From: Motiliproteus sp965230185
Lineage (GTDB): Bacteria > Pseudomonadota > Gammaproteobacteria > Pseudomonadales > Balneatricaceae
Reading direction: 5' to 3'
Length of the DNA: 64,000 bases
NCBI GenBank assembly: GCA_965230185.1
Contig: OZ245995.1
Span: 3,906,001-3,970,000, forward strand
Shown here one piece after another: positions 27,698-36,429 of this stretch; the stretch's first letter is position 1; every line of letters begins with the position of its first letter. The notes beneath the pieces were generated by a model. The model had not been told where the DNA came from. It did no database searches and saw only the letters and a list, made by a program, of their open reading frames with translations. A program made the translations under genes and the position numbers.

Positions 27698-28279
27698 TTA
27701 ACCCTCCTGCTTAACGGAAGACGGGGATGAAGCCTGAGCGGCCGGCTCCAGAATCTGGAACTCGGCCAGCTCGGCGGTGTCGGGGAAATCGTGATCCAGC
27801 GTCTGCTCCGCGGCCCTGCCGCCCCGGATCAGAAAACGCACATGCCCCACCAGATGCCAGGCCACATAAACGGTCATCAGACTCAGACCGGTGAAGAGCG
27901 CGCAGTCGTAGGTAAAAGTGGGCAGATACAACGTGGGGGTCTGCTTCCAGACCCGCCAGGCGTAGGTCAGATAGTCCCAGGCCCAGCTGGTCAGCCAGAT
28001 CGATATGATCAGACTGAGGGATTCGGAGATCACCAGCAGCACATGGCGGGCCCGCTCGGTATCCAGGAAGATCTCCAGCACGTTGGCGCGGATCTGAGTG
28101 TTTTCCCGGGAGGCGTTAATGGCGCCGAGGATGTAGAGCCAGAGGGTGGGAATCACCGCCACCTCCTCCAGTCCCATCACCGGGGTCTCGAATACATAGC
28201 GGGTGATTACCTGAACGAACTGAAAGCCGGCCACGGTACTGATCAGCAGCGTCAGGGCATACCTGAAGAAGGTTTCCAT
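27698..28279 (-). CDS. dctQ: TRAP transporter small permease DctQ
   Basis: A 193-residue protein with four membrane helices and the typical small-subunit motif around TRYVFETPVMGLEEVAVIPTLW (Asn/Trp-rich second helix region). A charged C-terminal tail of about 40 residues makes it slightly longer than usual. It is the first gene of the TRAP-dehydrogenase-RidA run and faces the LysR gene across a 198-base intergenic region with a perfect LysR-type dyad. Confidence 0.92.
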   Translation of the reverse strand: METFFRYALTLLISTVAGFQFVQVITRYVFETPVMGLEEVAVIPTLWLYILGAINASRENTQIRANVLEIFLDTERARHVLLVISESLSLIISIWLTSWAWDYLTYAWRVWKQTPTLYLPTFTYDCALFTGLSLMTVYVAWHLVGHVRFLIRGGRAAEQTLDHDFPDTAELAEFQILEPAAQASSPSSVKQEG

Positions 28280-28418
28280 AATGTTTCTCTTATTCTGTCG
28301 GACCGGTCCGCGGACACCGCAGAACGGTTATTCACAGGCCCGGACTGAATCTTCTCGGGTTGCGGATCATGGTGATTCTTTGACCAAATAACATCAAATC
28401 GTTTATTTTCAGCACTTG

Positions 28419-28433
28419 ATAACATGATGTTAT
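28419..28433. promoter_or_regulatory. LysR-type operator dyad ATAACAT-G-ATGTTAT
   Basis: A perfect 15-bp inverted repeat that fits the T-N11-A rule for LysR regulators. A further AACATC half-site lies at 28390-28395 and another at 28435-28440. It is 45 bases before the LysR gene and about 140 bases before dctQ, as expected for an autoregulatory and activating site. Confidence 0.75.
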
Positions 28434-28477
28434 AAACATCGTTAACACAGGCAGCTTGCAGCGTCAGGAGCAGAAAA

Positions 28478-29416
28478 ATGGCCAGTCTCAGTTTTCGTCA
28501 GGTCGAGGCCTTTCGGGCAGTGATGATCGCCGGCACCACTACCGGTGCCGCGGAGATCCTCTTTATCTCGCAGCCGGCAGTCAGCCGACTGCTGGCGGAC
28601 TTTGAGGAGGCGGTGCAGGTGCCGTTGTTCGAGCGTCACAAGAAGCGGCTGCTGCCGACTCCCGAGGCGATGATTCTGTTCGAGGAGGTGGAGAAGTCCT
28701 TTGTCGGTATCGAGAAGCTGGCCCGTACCGCCGAAGAGCTACGCAGCTTCCACCGCGGCACCCTGCGGATCGTATCGATGCCGGCACTGGCCCAGGGCTT
28801 TATGCCCCGGGTGGTACACGACTTTATGCGCGACCATAAAGGGGTCGCCGTCACTCTGCAGGTGCGCAGCTCTCAGCAGGTGGCGGACTGGATCTCGACC
28901 CAGCATTTCGATATCGGTATCTCGGCCATCAGCGTCTCGGACCCGGCCATCGAAGTGCAGCCACTGTCGGAAAGTCAGCTGGTCTGTATCCTGCCTCCGG
29001 GTCATCCCTTAGCCGAGCGGGACTGCATCCGGCCGCAGGACCTGCAGGATGAAATGTTCGTCTCCCTCGGCACCGAGCAGAGTGTGCGCTACAAGGTGGA
29101 CGAGGTGTTTGAACAGGCCCGGGTCAGCCGCCAGCTGATGTTCGATACTCAGGTCTCCCACGTCGCCTGCTCGTTCGTACTGGCCGGCACCGGCGTATCG
29201 CTGGTGGACCCGATGACCGCGCTGCAATTTGTTCCCCAGGGACTGGTGGCTAAGCGTTTCGAACCGGGCATCAGTTTTCGCTACAACATCATCTATCCGG
29301 CCACCCGCTCACGCTCACGGCTGGCGGTGGAGTTTACCGAGCTGCTGAGGCGTGAACTGGCCCGTGCCGCCGATCAGTCGCAGGGGCTGTTCGAGATCTG
29401 TATCCCCGGTGACTGA
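28478..29416 (+). CDS. LysR family regulator of the TRAP/dehydrogenase operon
   Basis: A 312-residue LysR protein. The N-terminal HTH (FRQVEAFRAVMIAGTTTGAA, SQPAVSRLLADFE) is followed by the effector domain (GTLRIVSMPALAQGFMP...). The sequence resembles the opine/octopine-type OccR/NocR branch, in line with the opine-oxidase-like enzymes it faces. It is divergent from dctQMP, and its predicted operator lies between. Probably an inducer-dependent activator of the operon; ligand unknown. Confidence 0.92.
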   Translation: MASLSFRQVEAFRAVMIAGTTTGAAEILFISQPAVSRLLADFEEAVQVPLFERHKKRLLPTPEAMILFEEVEKSFVGIEKLARTAEELRSFHRGTLRIVSMPALAQGFMPRVVHDFMRDHKGVAVTLQVRSSQQVADWISTQHFDIGISAISVSDPAIEVQPLSESQLVCILPPGHPLAERDCIRPQDLQDEMFVSLGTEQSVRYKVDEVFEQARVSRQLMFDTQVSHVACSFVLAGTGVSLVDPMTALQFVPQGLVAKRFEPGISFRYNIIYPATRSRSRLAVEFTELLRRELARAADQSQGLFEICIPGD

Positions 29417-29442
29417 GTCTCCGATGAACCCGGAGACTATTA

Positions 29443-29686
29443 ACAGACCCTGTGGATATCTTCGTGGAAAAAATCTGGGTAAGCCCCCCGACGCGGGAAA
29501 CTACGGGTGTTGCAGCGGATTGCGCACTCTTTATACACTCTCTTAAAAATATCTTTATTTAACAACAAGATATAAATTACAACCGATTCCGAAAAAATAG
29601 TCATGATTAATCAGGGCAGTCACTGACAGCTCCCTGCCCGGCGATTCCCGGCTTGTGCATAAGCTCAGTTTGACCAGTGCTGTCAA
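29443..29686 (+). repeat. 244-bp DnaA-box/AT-rich dispersed element, copy B
   Basis: Same layout as copies A and C: ACAG-N3-CTGTGGATA at its start (box at 29451-29459), then GTGGA, AAA and CTGGGTAA motifs, an AT-rich tract (~29525-29600), TTGTGCATAA at 29653-29662 and GTCAA exactly 19 bases later at 29682-29686. The total length equals copy A. It directly follows the LysR gene and precedes the tandem repeat array. Confidence 0.75.
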
Positions 29687-29732
29687 CTCTTTTTCAGCTA
29701 TTTTTTTGACAACGGCGGGATTGCTGCTACGC

Positions 29733-31570
29733 CACAGAGTGCAGGGTGCGGTAACCGCAGGCCTAACGCACGGGGTGTTGGTGCATTGGAAGCTGGTGCA
29801 ATAAGCCTTCGGCTATTGACACCCTACGGGCGGTGTTCGGGTTGCTCTGGCGCAGCCCAAAGGCCTCAGGAACCTGCGAATAAGTCCAGTGTGTTCTCTG
29901 CGGGCTATAGAATGACCAGATGCGCGAAAGACTGCGCAGTGAATTGTCTGGACATTTTCAAGCTGTCTGACAATGCAGATAGCCGTTCCAGAGCCCGCCC
30001 TTCGGGACTATCAGAGCAAAGGGGAAATATCAATAAACTCGACAGGTCAGGATAACTCCTGAATTTCTGTGAGAGGCTGACAGCACCAGTTGCGCCCACT
30101 CGGGCGCCTTCATTTCTCTGAAGCGGTTCAGAGAAACGGAAGCAAAGAGAACCCGCCCAATGCCACCGGCCTTCGGCTACCCTCACTCCTCACCTGAAGC
30201 GGGCGCTGCGCGAACTCGGCCTGTGGCCTCAGACAAGCGCTTGCTCAATCCCGCTTCAGCCGGCGGGGCTCGGCGCTGGCAGAGGGGATCTGGTGCCGGC
30301 TGATGGTTCTGTGCTGATTGCAGTCGCTGACTTATCCATCCTTCCGTGCATGGTAAATGGACCATGGACGTAGAGTGCCGTTAACCGCAGGCCTAACGCA
30401 CGGGGTGTTGGTGCATTGGAAGCTGGTACAATAAGCCTTCGGCTATTGACACCCTACGGGCGGTGTTCGGGTTACTCTGGCGCAGCCCAAAGGCCTTAGC
30501 TCGCTGCCAGGACGAAAGGGAAATATCAGTAAACTCGACAGGTCAGGATAACTCCTGAATTTCTGTGAGAGGCTGACAGCACCAGTTGCGCCCACTCGGG
30601 CGCCTTCATTTCTCTGAAGCGGTTCAGAGAAACGGAAACAAAGAGAACCCGCCCCATGCCACCGGCCTTCGGCTGCCCTCACTCCTCACCTGAAGCGGGC
30701 GCTGCGCGAACTCGGCCTGTGCGGCCTCAGACAAGCGCTTGCTCACTCCCGCTTCAGCCTGCGGGGCCCGGCGCTGGCAGAGGGGATCTGGTGCCGGCTG
30801 ATGGTTCTGTGCGGATTGCAGTCGCTGACTTATCCACCCTTCCGTGCATGGTAAATGGACCAGGGGCGCAGAGTGCCGTTAACCGCAGGCGTAATGCACG
30901 GGGTGTTGGTACGTTGGAAACGGGTGCAAAACGCCTTCGGCTATTGACACCCTACGGGCGGTGTTCGGGTTACTCTGGAGCAGCCCAAAGGCCTCAGGAA
31001 CCTACGAATAAGTCCAGAGTGTTCTCTGCGGGCTATAGAATGACCAGATGCGCGAAAGACTGCGCGGTGAATTGTCTGGACATTTTCAAGCTGTCTGACA
31101 ATGCAGATAGCCGTTCCAGAGCCCGCCCTTCTGGGCGATCAGAGGCGCAAGGGACTTATTCGCAGGTTCCCTTCGCTCGCCGTCGGGCAAAAGGGAAATA
31201 TCAATAAACTCGACAGGTCAGGATAACTCCTGAATTTCTGTGAGAGGCTGACAGCACCGGTTGCGCCCACCCGGGCGCCTTCATTTCTCTGAAGCGGTTC
31301 AGAGAAACGGAAGCAAAGAGAACCCGCCCAATGCCACCGGCCTTCGGCTGCCCTCACTCCTCACCGGAAGCGGGCGCTGCGCGAACTCGGCCTGTGGCCT
31401 CAGACAAGCGCTTGCTCAATCCCGCTTCAGCCGGCGGGGCTCGGCGCTGGCAGAGGGGATCTGGTGCCGGCTGATGGTTCTGTGCTGATTGCAGTCGCTG
31501 ACTTATCCACCCTTCCGTGTGTAAATGGACCAGGGGCGCAGGGTGCCATTAGCCACAGGCGTAACACACC
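29733..31570. repeat. Tandem array of three ~0.5-0.67 kb non-coding repeat units plus a partial fourth
   Basis: Units begin at about 29733, 30371 and 30869; the start of a fourth lies at 31539-31570. Each unit opens with a GCAGGCCTAACGCACGGGG-like block, then a small hairpin around AAGCCTTCGGCT, a GACACCCTACGGGCGGTG block, and a long conserved second half. Unit 2 lacks about 130-150 bases present in units 1 and 3, and unit 3 has an extra ~45 bases. Periods measured at the opening block are 630, 498 and 670 bp. Each unit ends with CTTATCCA(C/T)CCTTCCGTG. Conserved short frames on the minus strand simply follow the DNA identity. The region 29687-31636 holds no gene I can support. Confidence 0.85.
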
Positions 31571-31636
31571 GGAAAACGGAAAACATGAGCAGAAGAGAGA
31601 GGAGAAGGAGTGAATGCAAAAGGGCCCACTAGAAGG

Positions 31637-31670
31637 AACCACCGTGTTTCTCCGGGGAAACACGGTGGTT
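31637..31670 (-). terminator. Strong hairpin terminator after the phasin gene
   Basis: A perfect 14-bp stem (AACCACCGTGTTTC / GAAACACGGTGGTT) with a 6-base loop. It lies 5 bases beyond the phasin stop. The minus-strand T-tract after it is weak, but the stem itself is exceptionally stable and may also block transcription from the repeat array. Confidence 0.75.
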
Positions 31671-31675
31671 TCAGC

Positions 31676-32041
31676 TCAATGACTGGTTTTATCAGGGCTC
31701 GGGCTGAACTGCTCGAAAAAGTCCGAGCTGCGCAGATAGCTCTCTTCCAGCATGTTGTTGATGGAGTGCTGGGCGTCCCGTGCCGTGGCAATCTCCTGTT
31801 CGGCGGTATCGCACCAGCGTGAATCCAGCTCTTTCATAAACTTCAACTGTTTCTCCACCGCACTCTTCATATCTTCGGTTTCCGCCAGCGCCTTAAACTG
31901 CTTCAGGTTCGCCTCCAGCGCCCAGCTCATATAGTCGCCCTGCAGCTTTGCAAACTGCTGTATTGTTTTTCGGTTTATCTCAGCAATATCAATCATCGGC
32001 TGCATCAATGATTCCCAACCGCTGGACTGTTTCTGTTTCAT
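31676..32041 (-). CDS. Phasin-family protein
   Basis: A 121-residue, helix-rich amphipathic protein of the phasin type (QPMIDIAEINRKTIQQFAKL near 14-33, then KALAETEDMKSAVEKQLKF). Phasins coat polyhydroxyalkanoate granules. The ATG at 32041 is preceded by AAGGA, while the open frame further upstream is unlike protein. No PHA synthase gene is in the window. An envelope or stress role in the wider family is possible, but granule association is most likely. Confidence 0.85.
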   Translation of the reverse strand: MKQKQSSGWESLMQPMIDIAEINRKTIQQFAKLQGDYMSWALEANLKQFKALAETEDMKSAVEKQLKFMKELDSRWCDTAEQEIATARDAQHSINNMLEESYLRSSDFFEQFSPSPDKTSH

Positions 32042-32340
32042 GATTCTGTCCTTGTCTGCTCGCACTGAGTTCGGGTTATTTGAATCGCTTGTCTGCCCGG
32101 GGATTACAACCATGCGCTGCCCGCTCCGTAAGCAGCCACCCGGTCTGGTCGCCGGCTTCAGATTACCAACACATTTCTGCACCGCAGAATGAAACCGGCA
32201 ATCACAGTGTAGAAGAGATTTCTGCGATTTCCATGTCTGTTGCACCAGTCCCGATCAGTCCCGCTGCAGGGGGCAGAATTACATTCCGGTCACAGCCTGA
32301 CCGGAGCCGGCACGGATTATTCGTGGCCCTGTGCATATCA

Positions 32341-32583
32341 ACAGCTTCTGTGGATATCTTTGTGGAAGAAAGCTGAGTAAGCGGCCTGATTACAGGAACT
32401 GTGCGGCTTTCAGCATCCTGGTTATGATTTAAGCACAATTATATTTTTATTCTTTAATTTCAATATCTTAAAAATATCAAGATCTGGCATCAGACTTTTT
32501 CCGAGAAATTTACACCGCTATTCTCCGGCCCGGAAGCAGCGACTGCCGGTTGTGCATAAGCAGTTATCCGACGATGCTGTCAA
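32341..32583 (+). repeat. 243-bp DnaA-box/AT-rich dispersed element, copy C
   Basis: Third copy of the element: ACAG-N3-CTGTGGATA at the start (box 32349-32357), then TTTGTGGAA, AAA and CTGAGTAA, an AT-rich tract (~32418-32490), TTGTGCATAA at 32550-32559 and GTCAA 19 bases later at 32579-32583. Box-to-box spacing is 201 bp against 202 in the other copies. It lies between the phasin gene and the acyltransferase gene. The rest of the 32042-32688 gap shows nothing further. Confidence 0.75.
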
Positions 32584-32688
32584 GAGTTTGCGGCGTAATT
32601 TTCGTTCGACGAACCACCGTCTCCCACGGCAGAATAACCATACCCACAGCCTGCGCCAGAACCGCCCGATAATCCCGACCGGAATTTG

Positions 32689-33825
32689 ATGAACAGAACA
32701 CCGCCATCCGCAGATCCGCTGAATCACCGTTTTTTGCAGTTGCGGTCGGATCTTCAGCAATCTGCGGCTGCCGATCTGCCGGTACAGCAGACCTCAGCAG
32801 AAAACCCGACGGGGGGTTCCGGCACCCGGGATTCGGTGTTCTATCTGCACCTGTTACGCTGTCTGGCTTCAATCGCGGTGGTCGCTATTCATGTGGCCGG
32901 CCCCTTTCGTGAACTCTGGGGTCTGATTCCTGATTCCCAGTGGCTGGCGGCAATTGCGGCCAATAGCCAGGCACGCTGGGCGGTACCGATATTTATGATG
33001 ATCACCGGCGCCCTGTTGCTGTCCGATCCCCGTCCCTTCGATCCCGAACACTATGTCCGCCGGCGGCTGCTGCGAACGGTCATCCCCTTTGCCGGCTGGT
33101 CGCTGATCTATCTGGCCATCCGCGGCGTCGGCGATGATCCCTGGCAGGCGCTGCTGTCACTGAATCGCCAGCCGGCCTGGTATCATCTGTGGTTCTTCTA
33201 CGACTTCATCCCCCTCTATTTTGTGATTCCGCTGTTGCTGCCACTGCGGGAACGGCTGCGACGCGGACTTATACTTCCTGTGCTGCTGTCCTGGTCCGCC
33301 CTGACACTGTGGGACCTGCTGGCGTCCGGCTCGTCGCCGGTTCCGGATCTGCTGCTCTACAGCGGCTACCTGCTGCTGGGCTGGTACCTGTTTAACCGCG
33401 ATAACCGACGACAGCTGCGGCTCTGGGTTCTCGCCGGTCTGCTGTCACTGGCCGCCGGTTTTTTTGGCAGCTGGTGGCTGACCGCCAGCGGCGGCGAATA
33501 CAGCATTCGCTTTATGGGCTATAAGGGCCTCAATACCCTGTTAGTGGCAGGCATGCTGTTTGTGGTACTCCAGACGCAGGGGAACCGACTTCGTGGACGG
33601 ATACGGCAACTGACGTTGTTCATCTCCTGCCACAGCCTCGGTATCTACCTGCTCCACCCGCTGCTGCTGATCCCGGTCCGCAATCTCGAAAACGGAATCT
33701 ACGAGCTGTTCGGCCACAATCTGGTCGCTATCCCGTTGCTGACCCTGCTGGTGGTGGCCGGTTCGCTGCTACTGTCATGGCTGCTGAGCAGAACCCCGCT
33801 GCTACGATGGCTGGTCCCTAACTGA
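32689..33825 (+). CDS. Acyltransferase 3 family integral membrane protein
   Basis: A 378-residue membrane O-acyltransferase with about ten helices. The signature is the N-terminal FYLHLLRCLASIAVVAIHVAG, with the catalytic-type Arg and His (R and H of the family's RxxA...xH pattern), and RRLLRTVIPFAGWSL. It resembles WecH/OafA-type enzymes that acetylate cell-surface sugars. About 45 polar residues precede the first helix. The ATG at 32689 is preferred over the adjacent TTG. No glycosyltransferase cluster is next to it, so the acceptor is unknown. Confidence 0.88.
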   Translation: MNRTPPSADPLNHRFLQLRSDLQQSAAADLPVQQTSAENPTGGSGTRDSVFYLHLLRCLASIAVVAIHVAGPFRELWGLIPDSQWLAAIAANSQARWAVPIFMMITGALLLSDPRPFDPEHYVRRRLLRTVIPFAGWSLIYLAIRGVGDDPWQALLSLNRQPAWYHLWFFYDFIPLYFVIPLLLPLRERLRRGLILPVLLSWSALTLWDLLASGSSPVPDLLLYSGYLLLGWYLFNRDNRRQLRLWVLAGLLSLAAGFFGSWWLTASGGEYSIRFMGYKGLNTLLVAGMLFVVLQTQGNRLRGRIRQLTLFISCHSLGIYLLHPLLLIPVRNLENGIYELFGHNLVAIPLLTLLVVAGSLLLSWLLSRTPLLRWLVPN

Positions 33826-33968
33826 CCGGCATCAATTTCAGCGACGACGTTGCACGGCAATCTTTGCTGACGGCCCTACACTATTAAATCAGGCCTGCAG
33901 ACGGGCCTGATCTGAGCAAGCTGACAGAGAGCTGTGGATTAAGGGCATCGGCACATGGAGCTGCGATT

Positions 33969-35300
33969 ATGAAATCAGGGGTTACCCTGCTCGCTGCAGT
34001 GGCGATTGCCGCGGCGCTCTATCTGGGGCTGCCGCTGGACAGCGACCTGCGAACCGGCCTCGCCATTCTCTCTCTGATCGCCCTGTTGTGGATCACCGAA
34101 ACCTTTCATATCACCGTCACCGCCCTGCTGGTTCCGTCACTGGCGGTTATCGGCGGTGTCTTTTCGGTCAGGGAGGCGCTGACGGAATTTGCCAATCCGA
34201 TCATCTTTCTGTTTCTCGGCGGCTTTGCGCTGGCGGCGGCATTGCGGCAACAGCGGCTCGACAGCCTGATTGCCGGCCACCTGCTGCGTCTGGCCGGCGG
34301 ACGGCTGCAGCGAGCCTCGCTGATGCTGTTCGGCTGTGCCGCCCTGCTGTCGATGTGGATCTCCAACACCGCCACCACCGCCATGATGCTGCCGCTGGTT
34401 CTGGGCCTGCTGGAGGATATCCCCTACAAGGAGAATCGCCGCACCTGGTGGTTCCTGCTGCTGGGAACCGCCTACAGCGCCAATATCGGCGGCATCGGCA
34501 CTCTGGTGGGCAGCCCCCCCAATGCTATCGCTGCGGCAGCGACCGGCATCAGTTTCGCCGAGTGGCTGAGTTTCGGCATCCCTGTTGTGCTGCTGATGCT
34601 GCCGCTGATGGTTATCACACTCTGGTTGCTGCTGCGTCCCGATCTGTCGCAGATGCTGACCATCAGCCACCAGCCGTCATCACTGAATCTTTCTCAGCGG
34701 CTGACCCTCGCGGTTTTCCTGCTGACCGTCTGCGGCTGGCTGAGCAGCAGATCACTGGGGGCCCTGCTCGGTATCGACGGCGGTCTGGATTCCCAGATCG
34801 CCATACTGGCGCTGATCCTGCTCTGCGCCATGAAACTGGTGAGCTGGAAAACCATTGAACAATCCGCCGACTGGGGCGTGCTGTTGCTGTTCGGCGGAGG
34901 ACTGACCCTCTCCGCGGTGCTGAAAGCCACCGGCACCAGCATCTATCTGGCCGAGCTTATTACGCTGCAGCTGGCCGGGGCGCCGTTGTTGCTGTTTCTG
35001 CTGGCGGTCTGCCTGTTCGTTGTCATGCTGACCGAAATTGCCAGCAACACGGCAAGCAGCGCCCTGCTGATTCCGATCTTTATTTCGGTAGCGGAAGCGA
35101 TGTCGCTGCCTCCGCAGGTACTGGCGGTGATGATCGCCGTGGCGGCCTCCTGCGCCTTTATGCTGCCGGTAGCAACGCCCCCCAACGCCATCGTCTTCGG
35201 CTCCGGCTTTCTGCCCCAGCGTCAGATGATGCGTGCCGGCATCTTCCTCAACATCCTGCTGGCGACGCTGATCGCCGCCGCGGTCCGGCTGATGCTCTGA
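33969..35300 (+). CDS. DASS (SLC13) family anion:sodium symporter
   Basis: A 443-residue inner-membrane symporter with about 11-12 helices. Two SNT-type motifs, which form the sodium and substrate sites in the family, are visible: MWISNTATTAMMLP (near 119-132) and a second TEIASNTASSALLIP (near 355-369). GGIGTLVGSPPNA and VATPPNAIVFGSG are the matching hairpin regions. Substrates are dicarboxylates, tricarboxylates or sulfate. It is a single gene with no adjacent regulator. Confidence 0.92.
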   Translation: MKSGVTLLAAVAIAAALYLGLPLDSDLRTGLAILSLIALLWITETFHITVTALLVPSLAVIGGVFSVREALTEFANPIIFLFLGGFALAAALRQQRLDSLIAGHLLRLAGGRLQRASLMLFGCAALLSMWISNTATTAMMLPLVLGLLEDIPYKENRRTWWFLLLGTAYSANIGGIGTLVGSPPNAIAAAATGISFAEWLSFGIPVVLLMLPLMVITLWLLLRPDLSQMLTISHQPSSLNLSQRLTLAVFLLTVCGWLSSRSLGALLGIDGGLDSQIAILALILLCAMKLVSWKTIEQSADWGVLLLFGGGLTLSAVLKATGTSIYLAELITLQLAGAPLLLFLLAVCLFVVMLTEIASNTASSALLIPIFISVAEAMSLPPQVLAVMIAVAASCAFMLPVATPPNAIVFGSGFLPQRQMMRAGIFLNILLATLIAAAVRLML

Positions 35301-35545
35301 GCCCTGCTATCCGGCTGGCACGGTTGCCCTGCTGCTCGCGCTCACTAACCCCGATCCGTTCAGTCCGCGGTCACTTTCATTCTGCCCTCCCAGCAGTTCA
35401 CATAGCTGTCATCCCACCCGGCTACACTGCCTGCCGGTACGGCCGGAAGAGAGCGATCTCCTGAATATCCAGGCCGACTGAGCAATAATGACATCACGAT
35501 GCCGTTATCTGGTCCTGTCCGTCCCTGTCTGCCGGGTCCTTGCCG

Positions 35546-36298
35546 ATGCGTAGAACATTCACGACCATTCTGACCATACTGACCAGCCTGCTGATTGCGC
35601 TGTCGGCAGCACAGCTCCCGGCCGAGCCATTTCGAGTGGGGTTTTATAACGCACCACCGCTGATGAATCAGCAACAGCCGGACGGGGGTATTTTCAGGCA
35701 GCTGCTGGCCGAAATCAGCCACCGGACCGGGCTCGAATTTGAGACCCGCTATTACCCCAGCGCTCGCCTGAAGCGGATGTTTGAGCAGGGCGATCTGGAT
35801 ATTGAGCCGGGGATCAATCCCGCCTGGCGACAGAACTCTTCGGAGCCGGGGCTCTACAGTGTTCCGTTCGGAGTGCTGAATCAGATTATCGTCTTCCACC
35901 CCGGCAAACAGATTCCCGTCAACGGCGCCACCGACCTTGCCGGTAAACTGATCGGCACCATCCGCGGCTACAACTACCCCGGCTATATGCAGGCCTTTGC
36001 CAGCGGCCGGATCGCGCGTCTGGATGTGACCGATGAACCGCAGCTGTTCGAATTGCTGAGACGTCGCCGGGTCGATCAGATTTTCGTGGACGATGTGGTC
36101 TACCAGTACTGGCGCTCCCGCCACTCGGATTATCGTCAGTTTACCAGTGGCAATATCACCGCCCGGGTCGAGATCATGCTGCGCATTCATCCACAGCAAC
36201 GCAGTCGACTGCCGATCCTGAACCAGGCCATCAGCGAGATGCAGGCCGACGGCACCCTTGAGCGCCTGTTCCGCCCCTACCGTAACGGCGAAGACTGA
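35546..36298 (+). CDS. Periplasmic solute-binding protein, family 3 (SBP_bac_3), orphan
   Basis: A 250-residue exported binding protein with a signal peptide ending near PAEP. Family features are FYNAPPLMNQQQPDGGIFRQLL, YYPSARLKRMFEQGDLDIEPG and a C-terminal LNQAISEMQADGTLERLF. The ATG at 35546 is preferred over the TTG two codons upstream. It has no ABC transporter partner in the neighbourhood and lies between the symporter gene and glpD. It is one of four orphan binding proteins in the window. Confidence 0.82.
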   Translation: MRRTFTTILTILTSLLIALSAAQLPAEPFRVGFYNAPPLMNQQQPDGGIFRQLLAEISHRTGLEFETRYYPSARLKRMFEQGDLDIEPGINPAWRQNSSEPGLYSVPFGVLNQIIVFHPGKQIPVNGATDLAGKLIGTIRGYNYPGYMQAFASGRIARLDVTDEPQLFELLRRRRVDQIFVDDVVYQYWRSRHSDYRQFTSGNITARVEIMLRIHPQQRSRLPILNQAISEMQADGTLERLFRPYRNGED

Positions 36299-36429
36299 CA
36301 GCACGGCAAATTCTGCCCCTGATCCTGTCTTCGACAGAAAGCCTGTAAATTGTTATTCCTGCAGTTAACGGCTATCTGTTAATCAATAAGCAAATCAGAC
36401 CGGCCGACACGCCAGAGGAGCAACAGCCT

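Noticed and set aside
26317..27714. A 465-codon plus-strand frame opposite dctM
   Set aside because: His/Gln/Asp-rich low-complexity translation, antisense to a well supported TRAP permease.
29905..31357. Three similar short minus-strand frames beginning MRAAEGRW or MRVAEGRW in the tandem array
   Set aside because: Their similarity follows from the DNA identity of the repeat units; they diverge and change frame at unit-specific insertions and have no ribosome-binding site.
33931..33950. ACAG-GCTGTGGATTA as a fourth copy of the DnaA-box element
   Set aside because: Only the first motif resembles; the AT-rich tract, TTGTGCATAA and GTCAA at the fixed distances are missing.
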